Numbered from the stretch's first letter, positions 22,657-32,334 are shown. The stretch is 40,678 nt of DNA from F1-20-MAGs119 sp964556145 (GCA_964556145.1 CAZKVD010000006.1:1-40678); one strand, 5' to 3'. Notes: generated by a model from the sequence alone, not told the origin. Made by a program: numbers and translations.

Positions 22657-24041
22657 CCCTTCGCAAGCGTCTGGCGCTTGCCAGTGGACTCGTTGCCTTC
22701 GTCACCGTTGGTGTTCTCGCGGTCAGTGCGTACCTCATCGCAAGTCACGAGTTGCGGTCACAGGTCGATGACTCGCTGAAGTCGCGCGCGGCAACCATCG
22801 TTCGCGAAATCGATCGTGCACTCGAGCGTTCCGACTTCTTCGGTCGGCAACGCGTGCCGCTGGGGCCGACGCTTCTCCAACCAGAATTCGACGCAGTCAC
22901 CCAGGTGATCGATCGCGACGGCGCCATTCTCGCCTCCCTCGGACCCGCTGAACTGACAGTTTCTGCTGCCGATCTCGAGCTTGCAGCCGCCAACGTCGGC
23001 TTTGCCGGCCGATTCACCAATGCCACAGTCGAGAACAGGTCGTATCGCGTCTACACACTGTCGCTACCCGCAGGTGGAGCGATTCAACTCGGGAAAGACA
23101 TCACCGACATCGAAGATGCACGCACCGGTCTTCGCACGTGGCTCATCGTCATTGGTGTTGTCGGTGTGGCGCTGTCGACGCTGGCGGGATGGTTGATCGC
23201 ACGCCGCACCAGCCGACCAATCGAACAACTCGCAAGATCGGCCGACGACATTGCCCGAACGGGGAACACGTCCGACCCAATCAACGTCACCGCAAGCGGC
23301 GAGGTCGGGAACCTGGTGTCCAGTTTCAACACCATGGTCGGTGCCCTCGGTCGCAGCGTTGCACAGCAAAAGCAGCTCGTGCAGGATGCCAGCCACGAAC
23401 TGCGTACTCCCCTCACCAGCCTGCGCGCGAATGCCGAACTTCTCGAGCGCCCCGATCTTCCCGCCGAAACCCGACGCGAGATCATCGACGACATACGCGC
23501 CGAGATCGACGAACTCACGTCTTTGTCGAGCGAACTCTCAGCGCTTGCATCCGACCAATCGTCAACCGAAACGCCGGCCCCGACACATCTCGACGATGCG
23601 GTACGCGAACTGGTCGAGCGCGCCCAGCGACGCTCGGGCCGCGACATCCGGTTGCACGTCACATCTGCAGCGGTCGTCAATGTACGACTCGGTCAGTTCG
23701 ACCGGGCGGTGTCGAACCTCATCGACAACGCGTTGAAGTTCAGCCCCGCAGATACATCGGTCGACGTTTTCGTGCGTGGTAGTCGAGTCGAAGTGCACGA
23801 TTCGGGTCCGGGTATCGCACCCGAGGACCGTCCATACGTATTCGACCGTTTCTACCGAGCCGCAGCCACCCGAGCCATGCCCGGCTCTGGTTTGGGTCTC
23901 GCGATCGTGAAGCAGTTTGCCGACATCCACGGTGCGCAGACCCTCGTCGGCGCCTCGGGAACCGGCGGCGCAATGGTGGGTGTCGAACTAGCCCCGTCCA
24001 CCGCCTGGGGCGGCGTTGCTCACACCGTCGGTACGGAATGA
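22653..24041 (+). CDS. Sensor histidine kinase (MprB-like)
   Basis: 462 aa. Membrane helices lie near residues 8-30 and 162-184, enclosing an about 130-residue extracytoplasmic sensor. They are followed by a HAMP domain (about 185-237), HisKA with the phosphorylated His248 in DASHELRTPL, and HATPase_c with N box NLIDNALKFSP near 355, G1 VHDSGPGIAPED near 385, F box FDRFYRA and G2 GSGLGLAIVKQF near 410. It phosphorylates the preceding response regulator. Its last 54 bases overlap the acyl-CoA dehydrogenase gene on the other strand, after all kinase motifs have ended. Confidence 0.95.
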   Translation: MTLRKRLALASGLVAFVTVGVLAVSAYLIASHELRSQVDDSLKSRAATIVREIDRALERSDFFGRQRVPLGPTLLQPEFDAVTQVIDRDGAILASLGPAELTVSAADLELAAANVGFAGRFTNATVENRSYRVYTLSLPAGGAIQLGKDITDIEDARTGLRTWLIVIGVVGVALSTLAGWLIARRTSRPIEQLARSADDIARTGNTSDPINVTASGEVGNLVSSFNTMVGALGRSVAQQKQLVQDASHELRTPLTSLRANAELLERPDLPAETRREIIDDIRAEIDELTSLSSELSALASDQSSTETPAPTHLDDAVRELVERAQRRSGRDIRLHVTSAAVVNVRLGQFDRAVSNLIDNALKFSPADTSVDVFVRGSRVEVHDSGPGIAPEDRPYVFDRFYRAAATRAMPGSGLGLAIVKQFADIHGAQTLVGASGTGGAMVGVELAPSTAWGGVAHTVGTE

Positions 24042-25244
24042 CGGATCGAACTTGCGCAGTTCCGCGCGTGCGATGGTCATCTTGTGCACTTCGTCCGGAC
24101 CATCGGCAAGTCTCAGGCCGCGGATGTGGGCGTACATGCGTGACAACAGGAAGTCCTGGCTGACGCCACCCGCTCCGTGCACCTGAATCGCACGGTCGAT
24201 GATCTTCAGTGCAACGGTTGGTGCCGCCACCTTGATTGCCGCAATTTCGGTGCGAGCACCCTTGTTGCCAACCGTGTCCATCAGCCACGCGGTCTTCATG
24301 GTGAGAAGACGAACCATCTCGAGTTCGATTCGCGCCTCGGCGATCCAATCCTGGATGTTCGAGCGTTCGGCAACGCGCTTGCCGAACGTGGTGCGTGACA
24401 GCGAACGCGAGCACATCATCTCGAGTGCCCGTTCGGCTGCTCCGATGGTGCGCATGCAGTGATGGATCCGACCGGGTCCGAGGCGCGCCTGGCTGATCAT
24501 GAAGCCGTCGCCCTCGTTTGCGATCAGGTTCGAAACGGGAACACGCACGTTGTCGAACACCGTCTCGGAGTGGCCCTCGTGATCGATGAAGCCGAACACC
24601 TTGAGATTTCGCTTGATCGTGACACCAGGGGTGTCGATCGGAACGAGGATCTGGCTCTGCTGCTGGTGGGGTGGGGCCGACGGATCGGTCTTGCCCATCA
24701 CGATCAGAACCTTCGTGAGCGGGTGAAGACCGTTCGAGGTCCACCACTTGACGCCGTTCAGCACGTAGTGGTCGCCGTCGCGCTCGATGCGCAACGAGAT
24801 GTTGGTTGCATCACTCGAGGCCACAGCGGGCTCGGTCATTGCAAACGCCGAACGAATCGTGCCGTCGAGGAGCGGACGCAACCACATGTCCTTTTGCTCG
24901 GGCGTGCCGAACATCGTCAGCACTTCCATGTTGCCGGTGTCGGGCGCATTGCAGTTGCAAGCCTCCGGCGCAATGAACGAGCGACCCATGATTTCGGCCA
25001 ACGGTGCGTACTCGGCGTTCGTGAGACCCGGGCCCCACTCCTTGTGCGGTTGGAAGAGGTTCCACAGGCCGCGCATCTTCGCCTCGGTCTTCAACTCTTC
25101 CATGATCTTCGTGTGCGCGTGCGGGTTGCCCGACTCTTCGAGTTCACGCTCGAAAACCGGCTCGGCCGGATAGATCTTCTCGTCCATGAAAGCGAGGAGC
25201 TTTTCGCGGTACTCCTCGCAGCGGGGGGTCAGTGCGAATTCCAT
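23988..25244 (-). CDS. Acyl-CoA dehydrogenase (ACAD10/11-like)
   Basis: 418 aa FAD enzyme that oxidises acyl-CoA to 2-enoyl-CoA. Seen: FAD/substrate loop SAFAMTEPAVASSDATNI near residues 132-149, VKWWTSNG near 168, the arginine-rich HHCMRTIGAAERAL near 262-275, and IQVHGAGGVSQDFLLSRMYAHIRGLRLADGPDEVH (in two parts) near 360-394. The ending LADGPDEVH, rather than the YEGTxE of short-chain enzymes, is typical of the ACAD10/11-like group. Leaderless start: TACGGT lies 6 nt before the ATG. A C-terminal Gly-rich tail covers the antisense overlap with the kinase gene. Confidence 0.94.
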   Translation of the reverse strand: MEFALTPRCEEYREKLLAFMDEKIYPAEPVFERELEESGNPHAHTKIMEELKTEAKMRGLWNLFQPHKEWGPGLTNAEYAPLAEIMGRSFIAPEACNCNAPDTGNMEVLTMFGTPEQKDMWLRPLLDGTIRSAFAMTEPAVASSDATNISLRIERDGDHYVLNGVKWWTSNGLHPLTKVLIVMGKTDPSAPPHQQQSQILVPIDTPGVTIKRNLKVFGFIDHEGHSETVFDNVRVPVSNLIANEGDGFMISQARLGPGRIHHCMRTIGAAERALEMMCSRSLSRTTFGKRVAERSNIQDWIAEARIELEMVRLLTMKTAWLMDTVGNKGARTEIAAIKVAAPTVALKIIDRAIQVHGAGGVSQDFLLSRMYAHIRGLRLADGPDEVHKMTIARAELRKFDPSFRTDGVSNAAPGGGRG

Positions 25245-25250
25245 GGTTGC

Positions 25251-25256
25251 ACCGTA
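25251..25256 (-). promoter_or_regulatory. -10 element TACGGT, leaderless start of the acyl-CoA dehydrogenase
   Basis: On the minus strand TACGGT is followed by 6 nt and then the ATG at 25244. Confidence 0.6.
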
Positions 25257-25287
25257 ACCAAACGGGTTATCGGTGAACGAACGGGCC

Positions 25288-26196
25288 CTACTCGGCCCAG
25301 AGATTCGAGGGGTAGTCGCCGCGGGCGATCAGGTTGGCAATCGATGCCTGTACGACCTCTTTGTCCTCGCGGTAAGTGACGCCGAACCACGACGAGTCGG
25401 TACGAAGGACCCGACAAGTGGCCGTGCCTTCGTTCACCAACTGACCCACGGTGAGCGGAATGAAACATTCGCTTTTCGCCTCGCGCCCCGACAGTTCGAG
25501 GAATTCCCGGAACACCCGGTCGAGGTGATCGAACAGGCGCGGTGTGAAGCCCCACATGTTCATCGACACGGGTTCATCTCCGCTCAGGGCAACCACTGTG
25601 CCGTCATCGCGCGTGTTGAGCGCGGCGCGACCGTCACGCTCGATTTTCGTCATCTCGTCGATCGACACAAGAAAGCCGTTGCTGTCGGCGACGCACACGC
25701 CACGCGCAACGCTGCCGTGGTCGGACAGAGTGTTGCGCAAGGTGAATCCGACCATCGCGAAATCCGTCGAGGTGGACTCGATGCTTTGCAGGTGTTGCGA
25801 CAACACCGCGTAGGAATCGCGGCCGTAAAAGTCGTCGGCGTTGATGACGGCGAAGTTGCCGTGAATCTGCTCGCGTGCACAGAGAATTGCGTGTGTCGTT
25901 CCCCAGGGCTTTTCGCGACCCTCCGGGACTTCGAAACCTGCAGGCAACCGATCGAGCGTCTGGAACGAGAAGTCGACGTCGACCCTGTCGGAAAAACGTG
26001 TGGCAACACCGCTACGGAATGCGTCCTCAAAATCGGGGCGAATGATGAAAACCACCCGGCCGAATCCGGCACGAAGTGCGTCGTAAACGGAATAGTCGAG
26101 GATGGTTTCACCCGACGGACCCATTGGGTCGATTTGCTTCAGGCCGCCATAGCGCGAACCCATTCCGGCGGCGAGGACAACGAGTGTCGGTGACAT
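25288..26196 (-). CDS. Sugar-phosphate nucleotidyltransferase (NTP transferase fold)
   Basis: 302 aa. The N-terminal signature LVVLAAGMGSRYGGLKQ (residues 5-21) is the nucleotide-binding G-x-G-x-R...K loop of sugar-1-phosphate nucleotidylyltransferases. Further family motifs are GTTHAILCARE near 107 and VINADDFYG near 125, which carries the metal-binding Asp. It transfers an NMP to a sugar phosphate or related alcohol phosphate; the actual sugar cannot be read. The ATG at 26196 is preferred over upstream codons because TAGCGT lies 7 nt before it and the conserved fold starts immediately. It is separated from rsgA by 10 bases. Confidence 0.88.
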   Translation of the reverse strand: MSPTLVVLAAGMGSRYGGLKQIDPMGPSGETILDYSVYDALRAGFGRVVFIIRPDFEDAFRSGVATRFSDRVDVDFSFQTLDRLPAGFEVPEGREKPWGTTHAILCAREQIHGNFAVINADDFYGRDSYAVLSQHLQSIESTSTDFAMVGFTLRNTLSDHGSVARGVCVADSNGFLVSIDEMTKIERDGRAALNTRDDGTVVALSGDEPVSMNMWGFTPRLFDHLDRVFREFLELSGREAKSECFIPLTVGQLVNEGTATCRVLRTDSSWFGVTYREDKEVVQASIANLIARGDYPSNLWAE

Positions 26197-26203
26197 CACA
26201 ACC

Positions 26204-26209
26204 ACGCTA
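26204..26209 (-). promoter_or_regulatory. -10 element TAGCGT overlapping the rsgA stop codon
   Basis: The first three bases of this hexamer on the minus strand are the TAG stop of rsgA (26209-26207). It lies 7 nt before the nucleotidyltransferase ATG, giving this gene its own leaderless transcript within the apparent operon. Confidence 0.55.
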
Positions 26210-27172
26210 GTTGTGGTCGGTGCCGCCACGGCGCTTGCGGAAGCCGCGCCGGTCTTCGGTGCGTTCGCGTTCGCGTTGCTCGTCCTCGACCGCTGCCTCT
26301 TCGGCAACCAGGCGCTCCATCGCGGTCAGTCGCGCGGGCAACAGGACCCCTGCAGCGATTGCAGCACGCACGGCGCACTCCGGTTCCTCTTCGTGCTTGC
26401 AGTCACGGAAGCGACACTTTTCCGACAGGGCGAAAATGTCCGCAAAGGCGCGCTCGATTCCCCGCCCACTTGTCCAGAGGGTCACTGCACGCAGGCCGGG
26501 TGTGTCGATCAACCAACCACCATTCGGCAAGGCCACCAATTCGGCAGCCACGGTGGTGTGTCGTCCGCGCTGGTCGCCTTCGCGTACTTCGCCTGTGCGC
26601 TGCACCTCGTGGCCCACGAGGACATTGACGAGCGTCGATTTTCCGACGCCACTGGCGCCAAGCAACGCAATCGTTCCACGGAGGTACGGCTCGAGGGCGA
26701 TGAGCGACTCCGGGTCGTGCGAACTGATGGCGTGGACGTCGAGGTCGGGCGCGACCGACCATGCCGCTGCCTTCGCTTCGTCGATCTGCTCGTCGGTCAC
26801 GGCATCGGCCTTCGTGAGCAGAACAACCGGACGGGCACCACTGTCGAATGCGAGAACCAACTCGCGCTCCAAACGCCGGGGGTTCAACCCCGACGGCGCT
26901 GCGTGCAGCAAGAAGACGACGTCGATGTTCGCCGCGACAACGTGGGCGACGGCACGCGCCCCCTCGAACGATGCACGTCGAACGAGGGCTGATGTGCGCG
27001 GTGCGATCTGCTCGACACGTTCGACGCCTGTGTCAATGGTCACGTAGTCGCCGACGGCCACGTCGGCCCCGATGTTGCGGACCCGGACCTCGTTCCCGGT
27101 CGCGTCGATGAGCGCACTCCATCCCCTGTCGAGGCGACGGACGCGCCACGGATACAAGATTTCTGCACTCAC
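26207..27172 (-). CDS. rsgA: Ribosome small-subunit assembly GTPase RsgA
   Basis: 321 aa circularly permuted GTPase that checks 30S maturation. After an N-terminal OB fold (about 1-75) the G motifs come in the order G4 (LLTKADA near 130), G1 (LLGASGVGKSTLVN near 183-196) and G3 (DTPGLR near 232). The C-terminal zinc-binding segment KCRFRDCKHEEEPEC near 265-280 has the expected Cys-Cys-His-Cys ligands. The GTG at 27172 is supported by TAGCGT 8 nt upstream; a longer reading to 27385 is antisense to the MMPL gene and has no family sequence. Confidence 0.95.
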   Translation of the reverse strand: MSAEILYPWRVRRLDRGWSALIDATGNEVRVRNIGADVAVGDYVTIDTGVERVEQIAPRTSALVRRASFEGARAVAHVVAANIDVVFLLHAAPSGLNPRRLERELVLAFDSGARPVVLLTKADAVTDEQIDEAKAAAWSVAPDLDVHAISSHDPESLIALEPYLRGTIALLGASGVGKSTLVNVLVGHEVQRTGEVREGDQRGRHTTVAAELVALPNGGWLIDTPGLRAVTLWTSGRGIERAFADIFALSEKCRFRDCKHEEEPECAVRAAIAAGVLLPARLTAMERLVAEEAAVEDEQRERERTEDRRGFRKRRGGTDHN

Positions 27173-27180
27173 CCTGACGA

Positions 27181-27186
27181 ACGCTA
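27181..27186 (-). promoter_or_regulatory. -10 element TAGCGT, leaderless start of rsgA
   Basis: On the minus strand TAGCGT is followed by 8 nt and then the GTG at 27172. Confidence 0.5.
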
Positions 27187-27199
27187 ACGCCGACTGCCC

Positions 27200-27205
27200 T
27201 AGCCT
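27200..27205 (+). promoter_or_regulatory. Putative -10 element of the MMPL transporter gene
   Basis: TAGCCT would start RNA near 27212, followed by a leader containing GAAAGG (27224-27229) 5 nt before the ATG at 27235. It lies 14 bp from the divergent rsgA -10. Confidence 0.4.
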
Positions 27206-27234
27206 TTCCGACGGCCACTCCCCGAAAGGTCCCC

Positions 27235-29550
27235 ATGCTCTCTTCGATCGCCCGTTTCTGCGTTCGCCACCGCAGGCTCGTCGTCTTCGGCCTTTGGATT
27301 CCTCTGTTCTTCGTCGTCGGAGCACTGACCGGAGCCGCTGGCGGCAACTTCCGCACCGACTTCGTACTGCCGAAGTCCGAATCACGCGAGGTTCAGGAAC
27401 TCCTCGAAGCCGTGAACCCCACCGCCGCGGGCTTCTCTGCCCAGATCGTCTTCAAGAGCGAGCGTCCGCTGACCGATGCCTCTTATACGGCGCCGATCGA
27501 GGCACTCGTTGCCGAGGTCGACACGGTCGAGGGCGTCAACGTCGTCAGCCCGTTCGCCAACCCCCAGCAAATTGCCCAGTCGGGGTACATCGGTTTCGCA
27601 CGTCTCGAAATCACCAACCGCAGCCAGGCCGACATGATGAAGGTCGCCGACGTCATCACTGCGATCGGTGACAAGGTCGAGGTTCCCGGTCTCCAAATCG
27701 AATACGGCGGCGAGGCATTCGCGAAGTTCGAGATGCCCGAGAGCGAGGCCCTTGGCCTTCTCGCTGCGATGGTCATCCTCGTCCTTGCCTTCGGATCGAT
27801 TCTTGCGATGGGCCTTCCGATCGGCACCGCACTGCTCGGACTCGGCCTTGCATCGGGAATCGTCACCCTGCTCAGCCACGTCGTGTCGATGCCCGACTTC
27901 ACCACATCAATGGTGGCAATGGTGGGCCTCGGCGTCGGTATCGATTACGCGTTGTTCATCGTCACTCGTTACCGCGAGGGCCTGCACGAAGGTCTCGACG
28001 TCGAGAACGCGATCGTCGATGCCATCGATACCAGCGGCCGCGCGGTCATCTTCGCCGGAATCACGGTCATCATCTCGCTGCTCGGCCTCTACATCATGGG
28101 CCTGTCGTTCGTACGTGGTCTCGCAACCGGTGCGGCCATAGGTGTTCTCGTGATGATGGTTGCGTCAATCACTCTTCTGCCCGCACTACTCGGCATGGTG
28201 AAGCACCGCATCGACGTGACATCGCGCGCGGCCGTGATGTCGCTCACCCTCTTCGTTCTGATGTCGCTGGCCGCAATCTTCACGCACTCGCTCCCCTTGT
28301 TCGGGGCGGGCGTGCTGGCATCGATTGCGCTCGTCGCCGTCAGCTTTGTCATCAAGCCGCTGCGCCAGCCGCTGGCGGTACGTCAGCCCAAGGCACGCGA
28401 ACTCACCTTCTGGTACCGATGGAGCCGCGTCGTTCAACGCCGTCCGTGGTTCTCGCTCGTGGCATCGGCCCTCGTTCTCATCCTTCTCTCTGTGCCGCTC
28501 TTCGGCATTCGTCTCGGCTTCGGCGACACGGGCAACCAGCCGGAAAGCACGACCGTCCGCAAGGCGTACGACCTGCTTGCCGAAGGCTTCGGGCCCGGCG
28601 TCAATGGGCCGCTGTTCGTGACGGTTCAGGGCGAGGCCGCGGCATCACCCGAGCAGTTCGGTTCGTTCCTCGACACGATCTCGCGTGCTGAAAACGTCGC
28701 GTTTGCGGTTCCCAGCCCGCTTGGCGACAACGCACAGGTGAACGGCGAGCCCGTCGCCCTTGCAATCGTTTATCCGAAGAGCTCCCCGCAAGACGAAGAA
28801 ACCACTGCCCTCGTGCACGCGTTGCGCGACACGGTCATCCCGGCAACTGGTGTCGTTGCCAAGGTCGGAGGCTTCACCGCCGCCAGCATCGACTTCGCCG
28901 ACTACCTCGGCGGTCGTCTGCCGTTGCTGATCGCCGCGGTTCTCGTGTTGTCGTTCGTTCTCCTGATGGCCGTGTTCCGCAGTCTTCTCGTGCCGTTGAA
29001 GGCCGTCGTCATGAATCTGTTGTCGATCGGTGCCGCCTACGGACTCATCGTTGCAATCTTCCAGTGGGGCTGGGGCAAGGATCTCATCGGTGTCGGCAAG
29101 GCCGGCCCCATCGAGTCGTGGGCGCCCATGATGCTCTTCGCGATCGTCTTCGGTTTGTCGATGGACTACGAGGTGTTCCTCCTCTCGCGCATCAAAGAGG
29201 AATACGACCGCACCAAGGACAACGCCCGCGCGGTGGCCGACGGCCTCGCAGCAACGGCCCGCGTCATCACTGCAGCCGCACTCATCATGGTGTGCGTGTT
29301 CTCGGCCTTCGTGCTCGGCGACGACCGTCAGCTGAAACTGTTCGGCCTCGGCATGGCTTTCGCGGTGTTCATCGACGCCACGATCGTGCGCATGGTGCTG
29401 GTTCCCGCAACCATGGAACTCCTCGGCGACCGCAACTGGTGGATCCCGAAGTGGCTCGACCGAATCCTGCCGAAGATCGACGTCGAGGGCCATCACCTCA
29501 CCGCCGCCGACCTCACCGAGCCGGAACCTGCTGCCAGCAGGGCAAACTGA
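27235..29550 (+). CDS. MMPL family RND-type transporter
   Basis: 771 aa integral membrane protein. There is an N-terminal helix (about 15-35), an extracytoplasmic domain (about 40-170), and a bundle of five helices. A cytoplasmic-facing link and helix (about 395-425) and a second extracytoplasmic domain (about 430-550) follow, then five more helices ending near 735. Each bundle carries the MMPL signature with Asp-Tyr: GLGVGIDYALFIVTRYREG near 236-254 and FGLSMDYEVFLLSRIKEEY near 638-656, the proton-relay positions. Such proteins export lipids or hydrophobic compounds across the membrane; the cargo is unknown. It is preceded by a good Shine-Dalgarno sequence. Confidence 0.94.
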   Translation: MLSSIARFCVRHRRLVVFGLWIPLFFVVGALTGAAGGNFRTDFVLPKSESREVQELLEAVNPTAAGFSAQIVFKSERPLTDASYTAPIEALVAEVDTVEGVNVVSPFANPQQIAQSGYIGFARLEITNRSQADMMKVADVITAIGDKVEVPGLQIEYGGEAFAKFEMPESEALGLLAAMVILVLAFGSILAMGLPIGTALLGLGLASGIVTLLSHVVSMPDFTTSMVAMVGLGVGIDYALFIVTRYREGLHEGLDVENAIVDAIDTSGRAVIFAGITVIISLLGLYIMGLSFVRGLATGAAIGVLVMMVASITLLPALLGMVKHRIDVTSRAAVMSLTLFVLMSLAAIFTHSLPLFGAGVLASIALVAVSFVIKPLRQPLAVRQPKARELTFWYRWSRVVQRRPWFSLVASALVLILLSVPLFGIRLGFGDTGNQPESTTVRKAYDLLAEGFGPGVNGPLFVTVQGEAAASPEQFGSFLDTISRAENVAFAVPSPLGDNAQVNGEPVALAIVYPKSSPQDEETTALVHALRDTVIPATGVVAKVGGFTAASIDFADYLGGRLPLLIAAVLVLSFVLLMAVFRSLLVPLKAVVMNLLSIGAAYGLIVAIFQWGWGKDLIGVGKAGPIESWAPMMLFAIVFGLSMDYEVFLLSRIKEEYDRTKDNARAVADGLAATARVITAAALIMVCVFSAFVLGDDRQLKLFGLGMAFAVFIDATIVRMVLVPATMELLGDRNWWIPKWLDRILPKIDVEGHHLTAADLTEPEPAASRAN

Positions 29551-29588
29551 GCGAAATCCAAGTACTGCAAGCCTTCGAGCCCGTGTGC

Positions 29589-29618
29589 TTGACAATCCCG
29601 CGCCGTTTGGCGTAGCCC
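29589..29618 (+). promoter_or_regulatory. topA-tmk promoter
   Basis: A perfect TTGACA -35 (29589-29594) is followed by 18 bp and TAGCCC (29613-29618). RNA would start near 29625, 4 nt before the topA ATG. This is the only consensus -35 I found in the window. Confidence 0.5.
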
Positions 29619-29628
29619 ATATCGCGTC

Positions 29629-32334
29629 ATGAGCAAACCTCTCGTCATCGTCGAATCCCCCGCAAAGGCGAAGACCATCTCGCAGTTCCTCGGCAGCGAG
29701 TACATCGTCCGAGCCTCGGTTGGTCACATTGCCGACTTGCCGAGCAAGGGCCTCGCCGTCGACGTCGACAGCGATTTCAAGGCCGCCTACGAACTCACCG
29801 AACGTGGCCGCCAGGTCATCAAGGACTTGAAGGCCGACCTGAAGAACGCCAGCGTCGTCTACTTCGCAACCGACGAAGATCGCGAGGGCGAAGCCATCTC
29901 GGCTCACCTGCGCGAGTACCTGAACCCCAAGGTTGATTACCACCGGATGGTGTTCCACGAGATCACCAAGTCGGCGATCGCCGAAGCCATCGCCAACCCG
30001 AAGCAAATCAACACCAAGTTGGTCGACGCCGCAGAAGCGCGTCGCATCCTCGATCGCCTCTACGGCTACGAGGTATCGCCGGTTCTGTGGCGGCGCGTCA
30101 ATCGCGGGTTGTCGGCCGGCCGCGTACAAAGCCCCGCACTTCGACTCATCGTCGAACGTGAACGCGAACGCATCGCTTTCCGATCGGCTGCTTATTTCGA
30201 CATCGACGCGAAGACCACCACGACTCCGGCCTTCACAGCACGCCTCACTGCCCTCGACGGCACACGCGTCGCAACGGGCAAGGATTTCGACCAACAGGGA
30301 TCACCGGCAACGAACGTCGTTGTTGTCACCGAATCCCGCGCGAACGAGCTCGTCACTGCATTGACGGGTCAATCACTCAAGGTCACGAGCGTCGAGGACA
30401 AGCCATACCGGTCGTCCCCCAAGGCACCGTTCATGACGAGCACGCTGCAGCAAGAAGCCGGCCGCAAGCTGCGCCTGTCGGGCCGCCAGGTGATGAGCCT
30501 CGCCCAGAGCCTGTACGAAAACGGCTTCATCACCTACATGCGAACCGACTCGGTCGTTCTCGCCGCCGAAGCAATGGGCGAGGTACGCGACACCATTCGC
30601 AAGGTCTACGGCAACGAGATGCTGTCGCCCCAGCCGCGCATGTTCAGCTCGAAGGTGAAGAACGCACAGGAAGCACACGAGGCAATCCGCCCCACTTTGC
30701 CGCTGCGCGCACCCGAACAAATCGAAGGACAGCTGAAGTCCAAGCAAGAAGCCGCTCTTTACCGACTCATCTGGCAGCGCACGCTCGCCTCGCAAATGGC
30801 CGATGCCACCGGCGTCACCGTCAGCGTGAAGCTCGGCGCGCAAGCGGGGTCAACGGCCTGCGAGTTCTCGGCGAGCGGAACCACCATCACGAAAAAGGGT
30901 TACCGCCAGGCCTACGAAGACCTGCCCGACGACGATGACGACGAGAAGTCGGAAGAGGCCGACTCCGTTCTTCTTCCCCCACTCAAGGCCGGCGACACCG
31001 TGCTCGTCAGCGAATGGGTCGGCAACGCACACGCCACCACTCCCCCGGCGCGTTACACCGAGGCAAGCCTCGTCAAGCGCCTCGAAGAATTGGGTATCGG
31101 TCGGCCCTCCACGTGGGCATCGATCATTTCGACGATGGTCGACCGCGGTGACTACGTCCGCAAGAAGGGAACCGCTCTCGTTCCCACGTGGACTGCGTTC
31201 TCGGTCATTCGTTTGCTCGAAGACCATTTCACGACACTCATCGACTACAACTTCACCGCGTCGATCGAAGAAGACCTCGATGCCATCGCCCGTGGCGAAC
31301 GCGACAAGAGCAACTGGCTTCACCACTTCTATTTCGGGGATCCGGGCAACCTGCAGAAAGACCCGGGGCTGAAGAAGATTGTTGCCGACAATCTCGACGA
31401 GATCGACGCCGCGGCAATCAACACGTTCCCGCTCGGCAAGCACCCCGACACCGGTGACGAGGTCGTCGTCAAGCCCGGCAAGTACGGGCCCTACGTTCGC
31501 AGTGGAGAGAACACCGCGGGCGTTCCCGAAACATTGACACCCGAAGATCTCACCCTCGATGTCGCACTTCAACTGCTCGCCGCACCAAAGGGCGACGAAC
31601 CGATCGGCCAGAAAGACGGACTTCCCGTCTTTGCAAAGACCGGCCGCTATGGCGCGTACGTGCAATGGGGAACGCCCGATGACCCACCTCCCGGATTCGA
31701 CAAGCCGAAAATGGTGTCGCTCTTCGCGACGATGAACATCGAGCGAATCACCATGAAGGATGCGGAAGACCTTCTCTCGTTGCCCCGCACCGTCGGCGTC
31801 GACCCTGCCGACGGCGAACCAATCACCGCGCAGAACGGTCGCTTCGGTCCGTACATCTCGAAGGGCAAAGAGAGCCGCACATTGAAGAGCGAGGAACACA
31901 TCCTCGACGTCACGCTCGAAGAGGCACTCGCACTCCTCGCCCAGCCGCGCACATTCGGCCGTGGTCGCGCCGCACCCAAGCCACCGCTCAAGGAATTCGG
32001 CAATGACCCGGTCAGCGGCAAACCGGTTGTCGCAAAAGAAGGCAAGTTCGGTGAATACGTCACCGACGGCGAAACCAACGCCGGCTTGAAGCGCGGCGAC
32101 ATCCTCGTCGACATGACTCCCGAGCGGGCCTACGAACTGTTGCAACTGCGTCGCGAGTACCTCGCCGAAAACGGCGGCGCGCCAAAGAAGCGCGGTGCGC
32201 GCGCGGCTGCGCCGAAGAAGGCACCCGTGAAGAAAGCTGCGCCAAAGAAGGCAGCGGTGAAAAAGGCTGCGGCAAAAAAAGCTTCACCGAAGAAAGCGGC
32301 GGCTGGCAAAAAGTCCGACAAGACTGACGACTGA
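29629..32334 (+). CDS. topA: DNA topoisomerase I (type IA)
   Basis: 901 aa. The TOPRIM domain starts at once (LVIVESPAKAKTI, metal site ATDEDREGEAIS near residues 84-95). The active-site Tyr303 lies in FITYMRTDS. The gate domains extend to about 580, followed by three to four topoisomerase C-terminal repeats with the KxGxYGPYV/F-GPYI pattern, instead of zinc fingers. The last about 50 residues are a Lys/Ala/Pro tail made of KKAAP-like repeats. This actinobacterial layout relaxes negative supercoils; the basic tail is known in mycobacterial TopA to aid strand passage. tmk starts on the last base of its stop codon. Confidence 0.97.
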   Translation: MSKPLVIVESPAKAKTISQFLGSEYIVRASVGHIADLPSKGLAVDVDSDFKAAYELTERGRQVIKDLKADLKNASVVYFATDEDREGEAISAHLREYLNPKVDYHRMVFHEITKSAIAEAIANPKQINTKLVDAAEARRILDRLYGYEVSPVLWRRVNRGLSAGRVQSPALRLIVERERERIAFRSAAYFDIDAKTTTTPAFTARLTALDGTRVATGKDFDQQGSPATNVVVVTESRANELVTALTGQSLKVTSVEDKPYRSSPKAPFMTSTLQQEAGRKLRLSGRQVMSLAQSLYENGFITYMRTDSVVLAAEAMGEVRDTIRKVYGNEMLSPQPRMFSSKVKNAQEAHEAIRPTLPLRAPEQIEGQLKSKQEAALYRLIWQRTLASQMADATGVTVSVKLGAQAGSTACEFSASGTTITKKGYRQAYEDLPDDDDDEKSEEADSVLLPPLKAGDTVLVSEWVGNAHATTPPARYTEASLVKRLEELGIGRPSTWASIISTMVDRGDYVRKKGTALVPTWTAFSVIRLLEDHFTTLIDYNFTASIEEDLDAIARGERDKSNWLHHFYFGDPGNLQKDPGLKKIVADNLDEIDAAAINTFPLGKHPDTGDEVVVKPGKYGPYVRSGENTAGVPETLTPEDLTLDVALQLLAAPKGDEPIGQKDGLPVFAKTGRYGAYVQWGTPDDPPPGFDKPKMVSLFATMNIERITMKDAEDLLSLPRTVGVDPADGEPITAQNGRFGPYISKGKESRTLKSEEHILDVTLEEALALLAQPRTFGRGRAAPKPPLKEFGNDPVSGKPVVAKEGKFGEYVTDGETNAGLKRGDILVDMTPERAYELLQLRREYLAENGGAPKKRGARAAAPKKAPVKKAAPKKAAVKKAAAKKASPKKAAAGKKSDKTDD

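Noticed and set aside
28645..30294. 549-codon minus-strand frame
   Set aside because: Antisense to the MMPL and topA genes, which both have full motifs. Long mirror frames are expected from high-GC codon use.
30850..32145. 431-codon minus-strand frame
   Set aside because: Antisense to topA; no recognisable domain or start signal.
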